Shown here piece after piece: positions 16,865 through 25,547 of a DNA stretch of 64,000 bases; position 1 is the stretch's first letter, and each line of letters opens with the position of its first letter. Source of the stretch: Agromyces mediolanus (GTDB lineage: Bacteria > Actinomycetota > Actinomycetes > Actinomycetales > Microbacteriaceae). Where the stretch lies: assembly GCF_023715325.1 (NCBI RefSeq), contig NZ_JAMBNX010000004.1, forward strand, positions 248,001-312,000, in the 5' to 3' direction. Both the position numbers and the translations under genes were made by a program. The notes under the pieces were generated by a model. It searched no databases. It worked only from the letters and a program-made list of their open reading frames with translations, and was not told where the DNA came from.

Positions 16865-18523
16865 TCAGGCGGCGGTCGCCTGAGCGAGCTCCCCGGCGAC
16901 GTCGAAGCCGAACACGCCGCCCACCATCGTCGCGCCGACGGAGAGCTCGCGGATGCGCTCGGGCGCCACCTGCAGCGGGTCGTCCGAGAGCACCACCAGG
17001 TCGGCGAGCTTGCCGCGCGAGAGCGCACCCTTCCGCGCCTCCTCGTGCTCGGCGTACGCCGAGCCGACCGTGTACGCCCGCAGTGCCTGCGCCGGGGTCA
17101 GCGCCTCGTGCAGCCCGATCGGCGCCCCGCTCGCCGCACGCCGATTCACCATGTCGTGCAGGCTGATCAGCGGCTCGCCGGGCACCACCGGGGCATCCGT
17201 CGATCCGGGCAGTTCCACGCCCGCGTCGACGAAGCTGCGCATCCGGTACGCGAGCCGGGCCCGGTCCTCGCCGAGCGCGGCGAGGAAGCCGTCACCGAGC
17301 GCCGAGACGAAGCGGCCCTGCGGCACGGGCACGAGCCCGCCCGCGACGATCCGGCGCACCTGCTCGTCGGAGGCCACGCCCACGTGCTCGATCCGGTGCC
17401 GCGCTCCCGGCCGGGGCATCCGCCGCTGCGCCTCCTCGTACGCGTCGAGCACGACGTCGAGCGCGCCGTCGCCGATCGCGTGAGTCGCGAGCTGCCAGCC
17501 GTTCTCGTGCCCGCGGAGGATGAAGCGGCGGATCTCCTCGGCCTGCCACTGCAGGTAGCCGGCGTTGCCCGGGGTGTCGGCGTAGTCGCAGCACATGGCC
17601 GCGGTGCGCCCGATGAGCGAGCCGTCTGAGACGACTTTGATGGGACCGATCCGCAGCCACTCGTCGCCGAGCCCGCTGCGGATGCCGAGGTCGACGCCCC
17701 AGCCGTCGACGCCGTCGCCGAGCGGGCCGAGGTCGTGGATCGCATCGATGTAGGGCATGAGCGTCACACGGGTGCGCAGCAGGCCGCGTTCCCGGGCGAG
17801 CTGGAACGCCCGCACGTCGGCGGGGCCGTGCCCGATCAGGGCGCCGCCGATGCCCGGCTCCGTGACGCTCGTGACGCCGTTGCGCAGCGCCCACTCGCTC
17901 GCCGCGGCGAGCGCGGTGACGAGTTCCTCCTGCGGCACGGGCTTCAACACGTGGTTCACGAGCTGCATGGCCTGCTCCTGCAGGAGACCGGTCGCCCGGC
18001 CGGCGTTGCGAGCCATGCTGCCGCCGGCGGGCGCCTCGAGGGCGTCGGGGTCCGGGTGCCCGGCGCGACGGAACGCCTCCGTGTTGGCGACGGCCATGTG
18101 GTTCGAGTTGTGAACGAGGTAGACGGGGCGGCCGCCGGCGATGCGGTCGAGCACTGCGCGGTCGGGGTGGGCGCCGATCTTGTTCTGGTCGTAGCCGTTG
18201 CCGATGACCCAGGCGCCCTCCGGCTTCGCAGCGGCCCACGCCTCGACCCGCGCGTACAGCGCGTCGAGGGTGGGCGCCTGCTCGAAGGCGAGGTCGAGCT
18301 GCACCTGCTCCTTGCCGAGCATCGAGAAGTGCAGGTGGGCGTCGTTGAAGCCGGGCACGACGGGGGCGCCGCCGAGGTCGAACCGCTCGTCGGCGGTGAC
18401 CCCGTGCAGCTCCTCGTCGAAGCCGACGACACGGCCGCCGAGGATGCCGAGGCTGCTCGCCGTCGGCCGTTCCGGGTCGAGCGTCGTGATGCGGGCGTTG
18501 CTGAGGATGGTGTCGATGCGCAT
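16865..18523 (-). CDS. Amidohydrolase, YtcJ / N-substituted formamide deformylase-like (Amidohydro_3)
   Basis: A 552-residue metal-dependent hydrolase. The first metal-ligand motif is VVPGFNDAHLHFSMLG (near residue 55-70). Further markers are VYLVHNSNHMAVANTEAF, GDGALDVVLDAYE with a preceding ATHAIGDG, HRIEHVG, and the closing STDAPVVPGEPLISLH, all as in YtcJ-type enzymes. The typical length is about 540. The ATG at 18523 has AAGGAG upstream. A frameshifted MHS transporter gene lies directly upstream on the same strand, so enzyme and uptake of its substrate were probably linked. Substrates in this family are diverse; none can be named. Confidence 0.88.
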   Translation of the reverse strand: MRIDTILSNARITTLDPERPTASSLGILGGRVVGFDEELHGVTADERFDLGGAPVVPGFNDAHLHFSMLGKEQVQLDLAFEQAPTLDALYARVEAWAAAKPEGAWVIGNGYDQNKIGAHPDRAVLDRIAGGRPVYLVHNSNHMAVANTEAFRRAGHPDPDALEAPAGGSMARNAGRATGLLQEQAMQLVNHVLKPVPQEELVTALAAASEWALRNGVTSVTEPGIGGALIGHGPADVRAFQLARERGLLRTRVTLMPYIDAIHDLGPLGDGVDGWGVDLGIRSGLGDEWLRIGPIKVVSDGSLIGRTAAMCCDYADTPGNAGYLQWQAEEIRRFILRGHENGWQLATHAIGDGALDVVLDAYEEAQRRMPRPGARHRIEHVGVASDEQVRRIVAGGLVPVPQGRFVSALGDGFLAALGEDRARLAYRMRSFVDAGVELPGSTDAPVVPGEPLISLHDMVNRRAASGAPIGLHEALTPAQALRAYTVGSAYAEHEEARKGALSRGKLADLVVLSDDPLQVAPERIRELSVGATMVGGVFGFDVAGELAQATAA

Positions 18524-18539
18524 GTCGGGGTGCGGCTCC

Positions 18540-19875
18540 TTACTCCGCGTTCCGCAGCTCGCGCTCGCGCGCCGCGGAGAATCCGGTGATCGCGGCGAGC
18601 GCGAGCACGCCGGCGACCGTGATGACGATGAGGGCGATGAAGAAGCCGGCCACGCCGCCCCAGTGCCCGCCGCCGAGGTTCAGGAACAGCTGGGCGAGCA
18701 GCGGCGTCGTGCCGCCGATCAGGGTGGAGCAGAGCTGGTACGAGAGCGAGACGCCGCTGTAGCGGACCTCGACGGGGAAGGCCTGCGCGAGGAAGCCCGC
18801 GAGCACCGCGTAGTAGCCGGTGCCGGCGATCATCGACATGCCGATGCCGAGCAGGATGAGCCAGGGCTCGCCAGTCGTGACGAGGAGGAAGAGCGGCACG
18901 GCGAGCAGGGCGCTCGCGCCGAGGCTCCAGATCATGAACTTCGTCGTGCCGACCCGTTCGGCGATGCGGGTGCCGATCGGCTGCCAGATGAACTGGATCA
19001 CCGCGCCGACGAGCAGGATGTTCAGCATCACCTGGCGGTCGACGCCGAGGGTGGTGGTGGCGTAGGAGAGCATGAAGGTGCTGACGAAGTACGCCATGCC
19101 GATGCCGAGTCCGCTCGCGAAGACGGCGGCGACGACGGTCTTCCAGTGGCGCTTCAACAGCTCGAAAAGGGGCACCTTCACGGTCTCGGCGGCGGCCTTC
19201 GTCTGGGCGAACTCCTCGGGCTCCTCGAGGCGGAGGCGGATCACGAGGCCGATGATGACGAGCAGGGCGGAGAGCAGGAACGGCATCCGCCAGCCCCAGG
19301 CGAGGAACGCCTCGTCGGGCAGGAACGCGGCGAGCGCGAAGGCGGTCGTCGCGAGGATGTTGCCGGCGGGCGAGCCCTGCTGCACGAACATGCCGCCGCG
19401 CACGGCCTTGGACTTCGGCCCCGATTCGGCGGCCAGCAGCACGGCGCCGCCCCATTCGCCGCCGACGGCGAAGCCCTGCAGGGCGCGCAGCAGGGTGAGC
19501 AGGACGGGCGCGGCGACGCCGATGGTCGCGTAGCCGGGGAGGATGCCGATGCAGAACGTCGCGACGCCCATGATCAGCAGCGTGGCGACGAGGGTGTTCT
19601 TGCGGCCGAACTTGTCTCCGAGGTGGCCGAAGACCATGCCGCCGATCGGGCGGGCGAGGAAGCCGGCCCAGAAGGTGGCGAAGGAGGCGAGGATGGCGGT
19701 CGAGGCGTCCACGTTCGGGAAGAACACGGGCCCGAAGGCGAGGGCGGCGGCGGTGCCGTAGATGTAGAAAGTCGTACCACTCGACGGTCGTGCCGAGGAA
19801 GGCGGCGATGCGGGCGGTGCGGCCCTGCCGGTCGGGCGTGGTGCGGGCGCGGGCGCGCGTCTCGGTCTGTGCCAT
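18540..19875 (-). pseudogene. MHS-family MFS transporter, broken by a one-base insertion
   Basis: Start MAQTETRARAR at 19875 (GGAG upstream) leads into AAFLGTTVEWYDF, the conserved beginning of metabolite:H+ symporters of the MHS (proline/betaine/citrate) group. The frame then shifts: instead of YIYGTAAALAFGPVFF the first frame gives LHLRHRR. The correct continuation is in the next frame and runs intact to 18540. An extra A in the AAA at 19768-19770 explains this. Without it the protein would have about 445 residues and twelve helices, including GMVFGHLGDKFGRK. Either a real recent mutation or a sequencing error. It is followed 16 bases on by the amidohydrolase gene. Confidence 0.85.
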
Positions 19876-20050
19876 GGGTGCTCCGTTGCGGGGGATGGGT
19901 GCTGACGAGGTGGATGTCCCGGGATCGCCCCATTCTGCGCGTGGCCGTGCCATGCTGTCGAATACCGAATCTGCACTGTTTTCATGCCTCAGCAGCATGG
20001 CCTGTGGATGGCGGAGTCGCCGGGGCAGGGCCGCCCACTACGGTCCAGCC
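19876..20050. promoter_or_regulatory. Intergenic region upstream of the MHS transporter, with an AT-rich patch
   Basis: No gene is seen. An AT-rich stretch around 19955-19990 (AATACCGAATCTGCACTG, then TTTTCATG) stands out from the local composition and is a reasonable place for a minus-strand promoter and operator. TACGGT at 20039-20044 is a -10 box for a short plus-strand ORF at 20051. Confidence 0.35.
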
Positions 20051-20122
20051 ATGACCCGCTCGCCCCTCGCTCCGCTCTCGTTCGCCGCCGGCCTGCTCGG
20101 GCCGTACCCCCTGTTCAACTGA
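20051..20122 (+). CDS. Short leaderless ORF upstream of the DUF3800 gene (23 aa)
   Basis: The ATG lies exactly six bases after TACGGT, the leaderless geometry seen elsewhere in the window. It encodes MTRSPLAPLSFAAGLLGPYP plus three residues and stops at 20122, 13 bases before the DUF3800 ATG, which has no ribosome binding site of its own. It may be a leader peptide whose translation feeds the next gene, or the remaining 5' end of a gene truncated when the DUF3800 gene arrived. I cannot decide between these. Confidence 0.4.
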   Translation: MTRSPLAPLSFAAGLLGPYPLFN

Positions 20123-20135
20123 GCGGGCTGCCCGC

Positions 20136-20891
20136 ATGCACCTCTGCTACGTGGACGACTCCGGCGATTCGAGACACGGAACGACCCTCACCGCACTGAT
20201 CGTCGAGGACGCGCACTGGACCTCGGTGCTCGACGCCTGGCTTTCGGGCAGGCGGGAGATCCACCGGGCGTTCGGAGTTCCGAAGCTCCGCGAGCTGCAC
20301 GCCAACGAGCTGTACAAAGGTCGCGGGAGGTACTGCGAGTCGTCCGCCGACAACCGCCGCTTCGGCGCGGCGCAGCGCGCCGCCACCGGCCGGATCATGC
20401 TCAGCCACCTCAGTAAGCGCAGCGCATTCACGGTCTTCACCGTCGGCTCGACGGATCGGTCGCCCGCAACGCTCTACGCGCGTTTCGTCGCACGCCTCGA
20501 GGACTGGGCGGAGGCGCACGACACCCGAGTCCTCGTCTTCTACGACGGGCAGCAGGGGACCGACGAATCACCCGAGCTGGACCCCGCGCAGCGTCGGAAC
20601 ATCTGGGAACGCGCCATCCGATCGGCGGCCCCCTACCGTGCGGCGCACCGCGCCCTCGAGCTGCGCTCGCGGCGCATCCTCGAGGACCCCATGATGCAGG
20701 ACAGCCGGTACAGTCAGCTGATCCAAGCTGCCGACCTCCTGGCGTATGGCGCCTACCACCTCCACAGACAGCGCCACCCCGAGATCTGGACGGCACCGCA
20801 CGCCACGAGCGCGGGCGCTGTCCGCGCATACCTGCAGGCGCGCGCCCACTGGCCCGACGACACTGACGACGGGGTCTACTGGCTCGACTGA
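20136..20891 (+). CDS. DUF3800 domain protein
   Basis: A 251-residue protein with the DUF3800 signature: MHLCYVDDSGD at the start (Asp pair in a predicted RNase H-like fold), YDGQQGTDE in the middle, and SRYSQLIQAADLLAYGAYHL near the end, where Gln and Asp-Leu are conserved. DUF3800 genes are frequent in accessory islands and near defence genes; a nuclease activity is suspected from the fold but not proven. It contains none of the GGATGCC/GGCATCC words common elsewhere, which weakly hints at foreign origin. It stands alone, with hairpins directly downstream. Confidence 0.85.
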   Translation: MHLCYVDDSGDSRHGTTLTALIVEDAHWTSVLDAWLSGRREIHRAFGVPKLRELHANELYKGRGRYCESSADNRRFGAAQRAATGRIMLSHLSKRSAFTVFTVGSTDRSPATLYARFVARLEDWAEAHDTRVLVFYDGQQGTDESPELDPAQRRNIWERAIRSAAPYRAAHRALELRSRRILEDPMMQDSRYSQLIQAADLLAYGAYHLHRQRHPEIWTAPHATSAGAVRAYLQARAHWPDDTDDGVYWLD

Positions 20892-20910
20892 GTGACGCCC
20901 GCCAACGCAA

Positions 20911-20936
20911 GAACCCCCAGCCTGGGCCAGGGGTTC
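20911..20936 (+). terminator. Hairpin after the DUF3800 gene
   Basis: GAACCCC (20911-20917) pairs with GGGGTTC (20930-20936) around a 12-base loop. It lies about 20 bases after the stop codon. No T-run follows, as is usual for actinobacterial terminators. Confidence 0.6.
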
Positions 20937-20943
20937 GCGGGGC

Positions 20944-20986
20944 GCAAGACCCTTCGAGCGACCTCACGGGTCGCATAGGGCCTTGC
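20944..20986. repeat. Nested 43-base inverted repeat
   Basis: GCAAGACCCT (20944-20953) pairs with AGGGCCTTGC (20977-20986) with one mismatch. Inside it GCGACC (20958-20963) pairs with GGTCGC (20969-20974). It follows the terminator hairpin and precedes the LysR gene. It might be a small RNA, a second terminator or an attachment-type site of the DUF3800 segment; nothing decides this. Confidence 0.45.
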
Positions 20987-20991
20987 ATGAA

Positions 20992-21087
20992 GAAATGTAC
21001 CATTTCACGGCGATGCCCGCGCCCGTCCTCCACACGCGGCGACGCCCATGGCATGCTTTCGACATCCCCAAACAGTCTGTGGCATGC
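20992..21087. promoter_or_regulatory. Putative operators upstream of the LysR-type regulator
   Basis: GAAATG-TAC-CATTTC (20992-21006) is a perfect interrupted palindrome. TGGCATGC occurs at 21049-21056 and again at 21080-21087, 31 bases apart, three helical turns. Both are candidate sites for the LysR protein controlling its own gene. Confidence 0.35.
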
Positions 21088-21100
21088 CTTGGAGGCATTG

Positions 21101-22006
21101 ATGGAACTCCGCGTCGTGAAGTACTTCCTGGCGGTCGCCGAGGCGGGCTCGATCACGGAGGGCGCCCGCCAGGTCCGGATCTCGCAGCCGGCAGTGTCCC
21201 GGCAGCTGCGCGCGCTCGAGCAGGAGCTCGGCGTCGAGCTGTTCGAGCGCGGCCACGGGGCGCTCCGGCTGACCCAGGCCGGACGGCGCTTCCTCGGGGT
21301 CGGGCGCGACCTGGTGCGACGCGAACAGATGGCCCGCAACGCCGTCGGCGTCGAGCGCCCGCTCGAGACCCGGCTCGTCGCCGTCGCCCCCTTCGCGACG
21401 ATCCTGCGAACCCTCGCGCCGTTCGCCGCCGCGCACGGCGCGAGGCATCCCGTCATCGACGCGATCGAGTGCGAGCCGAGCCTCGTGTTCGAGCGAACGG
21501 TCGCCGTCGGCGCGGACTTCGGCGTCTCGACAGTACCGCCGCCCGCGGATTGGGCGGGCCGGCGGCTCTCCCCCATCGGCATCACCGCGCAGGTCGCCGC
21601 CGGCCACCCGCTGCACGGCCGACCGGACGTCGAGGTCGCCGAGCTCGTGCGGCATCCGCTCATCCTCATGGACCGCACGAACCAGGCCAGGATGGTCTTC
21701 GACGACGCGCTCGCGGAGGCGGGCCTCGCCCTCCCCGAGGCCACCGAGATGAGCTCCTCGTTCATGGCCCAGGGGCTCGCCGCGGCCGGCCGCGGCGCGG
21801 CCGTCCTCACCAACGAGGCCGCGTTCGGCCTGCACCCCGTCCGCGTCATGCGCGACGGCCGCCAGGTGCGGATGTCGCTCTACGCGGGCTGGGACCCCAG
21901 CCACTACGCCGCCGGGCTCATCGAGCGCTGGGTCGCGGAGTACGGCGACTGGCTGCAGACCGTCGACGACGTCGCGAACGTGGATGCCCCGGCGGCGAGC
22001 GCCTAG
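21101..22006 (+). CDS. LysR-type transcriptional regulator
   Basis: A 301-residue regulator. The N-terminal winged helix reads MELRVVKYFLAVAEAGSITE, then ISQPAVSRQLRALEQELGVELFERG, the textbook LTTR pattern. The remainder is the co-inducer-binding domain (substrate-binding-like, PBP2). The ATG at 21101 has GGAGG at 21091-21095. The gene is convergent with an MHS transporter gene, sharing the stop tetramer CTAG at 22003-22006. It probably controls the transporter and/or the hydroxy-acid oxidase beyond it. Confidence 0.92.
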   Translation: MELRVVKYFLAVAEAGSITEGARQVRISQPAVSRQLRALEQELGVELFERGHGALRLTQAGRRFLGVGRDLVRREQMARNAVGVERPLETRLVAVAPFATILRTLAPFAAAHGARHPVIDAIECEPSLVFERTVAVGADFGVSTVPPPADWAGRRLSPIGITAQVAAGHPLHGRPDVEVAELVRHPLILMDRTNQARMVFDDALAEAGLALPEATEMSSSFMAQGLAAAGRGAAVLTNEAAFGLHPVRVMRDGRQVRMSLYAGWDPSHYAAGLIERWVAEYGDWLQTVDDVANVDAPAASA

Positions 22007-23355
22007 TCCGACACCCGCTCGGCCCGCGCGAGCCGCGACGGGTCGGCCGCCTCCTCGGGCTGCAGGTCGCCGATGCGCTTCGGCGTCGCGACGACGGCGA
22101 GGAGCGACACGACGCAGGCCGCGATGACGAACACGACGACGAACGCGAGCCCTCCCCCGGCCGCGGCGACGAGCGCGGTGGCGATGAGCGGTGTCGGCCC
22201 GGCGACCAGAGCGCCGTTGAGCTCACGGGCCGTCGCGACGCCGGTGAACCGATAGCGGGTCGGGAAGAGGTTGGTGAGGAACGTCCCGGTGGAGGCCGCG
22301 GTCGCACCCACGGCGACGACGCCGAGCGCGGTCATGCCGAGCGCGGCGAGCACCGGATCGCCCGACTGCAGCGAGAGGAAGACCGGGTACGTGAGGACGA
22401 TGCCCGCCACCGACCCGAAGACGAGCACACGCTTGGCCCCGAATCGATCGACCGCGATCCCGCCGAGGACGGGCGCGAACGCCGTGAGCAGCGACGCGAC
22501 CAGCACGGCGATCAGTGCTTCGACGCGCGGCATCCCGACCGTCAGCGTCAGGTAGCTGAGCGCGAAGGCGCTCAGGACGTAGTTGGTGACGTTGTGCCCG
22601 CAGACGCTGAAGAAGCCGAGCACGAGTTCGCGGGGGCTGCGGCGGAACAGCTCCGCCAACGGCACCTTGATCGCGGTGTGCTCGGCGTTCGCGACCGCGT
22701 CCCGGTACTCGGGCGTCTCCTCGAGGCGGCGACGGATCCACAGGGCGAGGACGAACAGCACGGCGGAGACGAGGAACGGGATGCGCCAGGCCCAGCCGAG
22801 CAGCACGTCGCCCGGGAGCATCGAGGCGAAGGTGAAGGCCAGCGTCGCGAGGAACGCTCCGCCCGGGGCGCCCGAGGTGACCAGCCCGATGACCCGGCCT
22901 CGCCGCCGCTCGGGGGCGTACTCGGCGACCAGGGTGAGCGCGCCGGCGAGTTCCGCTCCGGCGCCGAAGCCCTGGATGAAGCGGAACAGGATCAGGAGGA
23001 TCGGCGCCGCCAGTCCGATCGCCTCCGCGGTCGGGAGGAGCCCGATGCCGACGGTCGCGATGCCCATGAGCACGATGGTCAGGATCATCGCGGGCTTCCG
23101 GCCGACGCGGTCGCCGAGGTGGGAGATGATGAGCCCGCCGAGCGGCCGCACCACGAAGCCGACGGCGAACGTCGCGAAGGCCAGCATCGAGGCGGAGGCC
23201 GGGATGACGTCGGGGAAAAAGAGGGGACCGATCACGAGACCGGCGGCGGCGCCGTAGAGCGCGTAGTCGTACCACTCGATGAGGGTGCCGAAGTAGGCCG
23301 CGGCGATGGCGCGCCTCGCCTGCGGAGTCATGGTGCGCTGCTGTTCGATGGCCAT
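22003..23355 (-). CDS. MHS-family MFS transporter (metabolite:H+ symporter)
   Basis: A 450-residue, twelve-helix symporter. It opens with YFGTLIEWYDYALYGAAAGLV, the MHS signature; the A-motif is LIISHLGDRVGRKPAM, and GRVIGLVTSGAPGG follows in the centre. This group imports organic acids and compatible solutes such as citrate, alpha-ketoglutarate, shikimate or betaine. The ATG at 23355 has AAAGGA upstream. Being 44 bases downstream of a 2-hydroxy-acid oxidase gene on the same strand, it probably brings in that enzyme's substrate, a hydroxy acid such as lactate or mandelate (inference). Confidence 0.9.
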   Translation of the reverse strand: MAIEQQRTMTPQARRAIAAAYFGTLIEWYDYALYGAAAGLVIGPLFFPDVIPASASMLAFATFAVGFVVRPLGGLIISHLGDRVGRKPAMILTIVLMGIATVGIGLLPTAEAIGLAAPILLILFRFIQGFGAGAELAGALTLVAEYAPERRRGRVIGLVTSGAPGGAFLATLAFTFASMLPGDVLLGWAWRIPFLVSAVLFVLALWIRRRLEETPEYRDAVANAEHTAIKVPLAELFRRSPRELVLGFFSVCGHNVTNYVLSAFALSYLTLTVGMPRVEALIAVLVASLLTAFAPVLGGIAVDRFGAKRVLVFGSVAGIVLTYPVFLSLQSGDPVLAALGMTALGVVAVGATAASTGTFLTNLFPTRYRFTGVATARELNGALVAGPTPLIATALVAAAGGGLAFVVVFVIAACVVSLLAVVATPKRIGDLQPEEAADPSRLARAERVSD

Positions 23356-23399
23356 GGGGTGTCCTTTCGTCATTGAAAAGTGCTGGCGGTGGTGCGGGG

Positions 23400-24614
23400 C
23401 TATCCGGTCGGCTGCAGGAGGTCGGCGCCTCGACCGCGCAGCTCGGACGTGGTCCGCACGCCGAGCAGCTGCATCGTGGACAACGTCTCCGTCGCCACGA
23501 TGTCGAGTGCTCGCTCGACGCCGAGCTGCCCACCGGCCATGAGTCCGTACATGTACCCGCGGCCGAGGAAGACGAAGTCGGCGCCGCAGGCGATCGAGGC
23601 GACGACGTCGAGGCCGCTGCGGATGCCGGAGTCGAGCATGATCGGTACGTCGTCGCCGACGGCGGCGCGCACCGCGCTCACGACCTCGACGGGGGAGATG
23701 GCGCGGTCGAGTTGGCGACCGCCGTGGTTGGAGAGCCAGATGGCGTCGGCCCCGGCTTCGAGGAAGCGCTCGGCGTCGACGGCGGAGAGCACGCCCTTCA
23801 CGACGATCGGCCCGCTCCAGGCGTCGCGCAGCCAGCGCACGTCGTGCAACGACAGCGCGGGGTCGAACATGCTGCCGACGACGTCCGTGACGCGTCCGGA
23901 GCGAGGGCCGAAGTTCGCCATGGCCGGAGCGTCGTGCGCCAGCAGTTCGAGCGACCAGGCGGGATGCAGCGCCGACTGCGCGGCCGTGCGCACCGTCAGC
24001 CGCGGCGGCATCGAGAGCCGGTTGCGGTCGTCGCGGTAGCGCTGCCCCGGCACCCGGGTGTCGACGGTCAGCACGAGGGTGTCGAAGCCCGCCGCGGCGG
24101 CCCGGTCGATCAGGAGGAGCGACGCGGCTCGGTCGCGCCGCAGGTAGAGCTGGAACCACCGCCGGGCAGCCGGGGCGGCGTCGGCGAGCTGCTCGATGCT
24201 CCGCGTTCCCATGGTGGAGAGCACGAACGGCGCGTCCCGGCTCGCGGCCGCGCGGACGCCGTCGGTCTCGCCGGCTGCCCGCATGAGCGCGGTGAGCCCG
24301 ATCGGGGCGATGCCGATCGGCATCGCGTGCTCGCGTCCCAGGAGGCGGGTGGTGAGCGATGCGCCGGCCGCGCTCTCCGTGACGGACGGGACGAATCTCC
24401 GGCGGGCGAAGGCCGCCTCGTTGTCCCGCGCCGCCTGCTCCGTCACCGCAGCACCCTCGACGTAGTCGAAGACGAACCCCGGCACGCGCCGCTTGGCGAT
24501 CCGGCGAAGGTCGTCGAGGCTGCGCGCGGCCGCCACTCGCTTCGCCTCGGAGGGCAGCGCGGGTGGATCGAAGCTCAACAGCTCGGTGAAGGTGCGGATG
24601 CGGCGTCGCAGCAC
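23400..24614 (-). CDS. FMN-dependent alpha-hydroxy-acid dehydrogenase/oxidase (lactate dehydrogenase/mandelate family)
   Basis: A 404-residue flavoenzyme oxidising a 2-hydroxy acid to the 2-oxo acid. The TIM-barrel family markers are present: FDYVEGAAVTE near the N-terminus, PIGIAPIGLTALMR, FQLYLRRDR, VLTVDTRVPGQRYRD, VVKGVLSAVDAERFLEAGAD, and the active-site WLSNHGGRQLD with the catalytic His and substrate-binding Arg. The GTG at 24614 has GAGAGGA eight bases upstream. It is the first gene of an operon with the MHS transporter, between a LysR and a GntR regulator. The exact substrate is open. Confidence 0.9.
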   Translation of the reverse strand: MLRRRIRTFTELLSFDPPALPSEAKRVAAARSLDDLRRIAKRRVPGFVFDYVEGAAVTEQAARDNEAAFARRRFVPSVTESAAGASLTTRLLGREHAMPIGIAPIGLTALMRAAGETDGVRAAASRDAPFVLSTMGTRSIEQLADAAPAARRWFQLYLRRDRAASLLLIDRAAAAGFDTLVLTVDTRVPGQRYRDDRNRLSMPPRLTVRTAAQSALHPAWSLELLAHDAPAMANFGPRSGRVTDVVGSMFDPALSLHDVRWLRDAWSGPIVVKGVLSAVDAERFLEAGADAIWLSNHGGRQLDRAISPVEVVSAVRAAVGDDVPIMLDSGIRSGLDVVASIACGADFVFLGRGYMYGLMAGGQLGVERALDIVATETLSTMQLLGVRTTSELRGRGADLLQPTG

Positions 24615-24684
24615 TCGTGGGTCCTCTCAGCGCGTCGCACCGATGGCGGGGCGCCGACCTCGGTGTCGGCACCCACCATAACTG

Positions 24685-24729
24685 ACATATATCTTGCGCA
24701 CAACACACATATTCCTGAGATATATCTCA
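24685..24729. promoter_or_regulatory. AT-rich operator region upstream of the hydroxy-acid oxidase gene
   Basis: TGAGATATATCTCA (24716-24729) is a perfect 14-base palindrome, and ACATATATCTTG (24685-24696) is a partial second copy, in an otherwise very GC-rich region. This fits operators of FCD-type GntR regulators, and such a protein is encoded next door. It lies between the GntR gene end and the oxidase gene start. Confidence 0.6.
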
Positions 24730-24767
24730 ATCGACGGGGAGGTGCCGACGCGTCGGGCGAGCGCGAT

Positions 24768-25496
24768 TCAGGCTTCGAGGAACGCTTGGAGCACGAACTC
24801 GCGGAGCTCCAGGAGGTGCCGGCGCATGGCCTCCTCGGCGGCCTGCGGATCACCGGACTCGATCGCCGCCAGGACCAGCTCGTGGCCCTCGTTCTCGACG
24901 TCCGAGTGGATGCGCGCGTCGATCGCCGGGATGAGGTGGTGGCTCCTGGTGGTCTCGTCGAAGAGACCGCTCATCAGCCCCTTCGCCCGCGCATTCCGCG
25001 ATGCGCCGAGGATGCACTCGTGGAACGCGCGCGCCGCGTCGGTCAGTTCCGCCGTGCCCGATCCGCTGCGCTGCGCGTCCAGGATCGCGCCGAGCTCTTC
25101 GACGAAGGCCGCGCTCCCGTAGCGGGTCGCCGCCGCGGCCATCGGCGGTTCGATGATCAGGCGCAGATCGAGCACCTCCCGCACCTCGCTGATCCCGAGC
25201 GGGCGGACCACGTAGCCGCGACGCGGAAGCGCGACGACGAGCCCTTCGACGACGAGGATCTGCAGCGCCTCGCGCACGGGCGTCTTCGACACCCCGAACC
25301 GCGCGGCCAGCTCCGGCTCGATGACGACCTCGCCGGGCGCGAGCCGGGTTCGGACGATGTCGTCCCTGAGCGCCACGTACACCTTCTGGGTGCGCGACAG
25401 CACCCGATTCCCCTCGCCGAGGGCCGCCGCCCGGCGCTGGCTGTCGACCGCGTGCGTGTGCAGGGTCGAGCCGGGTTCGCTGGGCGCCGCATCCAT
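24768..25496 (-). CDS. GntR-family regulator with FCD domain
   Basis: A 242-residue regulator. The winged helix includes YVALRDDIVRTRLAPGEVVIEPELAARFGVSKTPVREAL (GntR pattern). The all-helical FCD ligand domain follows, with the metal/ligand residues in RAFHECILGASRN, the HLIPAIDARI segment and EGHELVLAAIESGD plus MRRHL. FCD regulators such as LldR, VanR and FadR bind organic acids, consistent with the neighbouring hydroxy-acid oxidase. The ATG is six bases after a TAGGCT box. It probably acts on the palindrome at 24716-24729. Confidence 0.92.
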   Translation of the reverse strand: MDAAPSEPGSTLHTHAVDSQRRAAALGEGNRVLSRTQKVYVALRDDIVRTRLAPGEVVIEPELAARFGVSKTPVREALQILVVEGLVVALPRRGYVVRPLGISEVREVLDLRLIIEPPMAAAATRYGSAAFVEELGAILDAQRSGSGTAELTDAARAFHECILGASRNARAKGLMSGLFDETTRSHHLIPAIDARIHSDVENEGHELVLAAIESGDPQAAEEAMRRHLLELREFVLQAFLEA

Positions 25497-25502
25497 GCCC
25501 TC

Positions 25503-25508
25503 AGCCTA
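25503..25508 (-). promoter_or_regulatory. -10 box TAGGCT of the GntR gene (leaderless)
   Basis: On the minus strand TAGGCT is followed by six bases and then the ATG at 25496. The same hexamer and spacing precede the ACR3-like gene at 54763. Confidence 0.65.
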
Positions 25509-25547
25509 CGACCCCGGCCCGAACCCGCCGCCGACCCCTGAACGGCC

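Noticed and set aside
20944-20986. tRNA gene
   Set aside because: Only two nested stems and 43 bases; no cloverleaf, T-loop or acceptor stem pattern.
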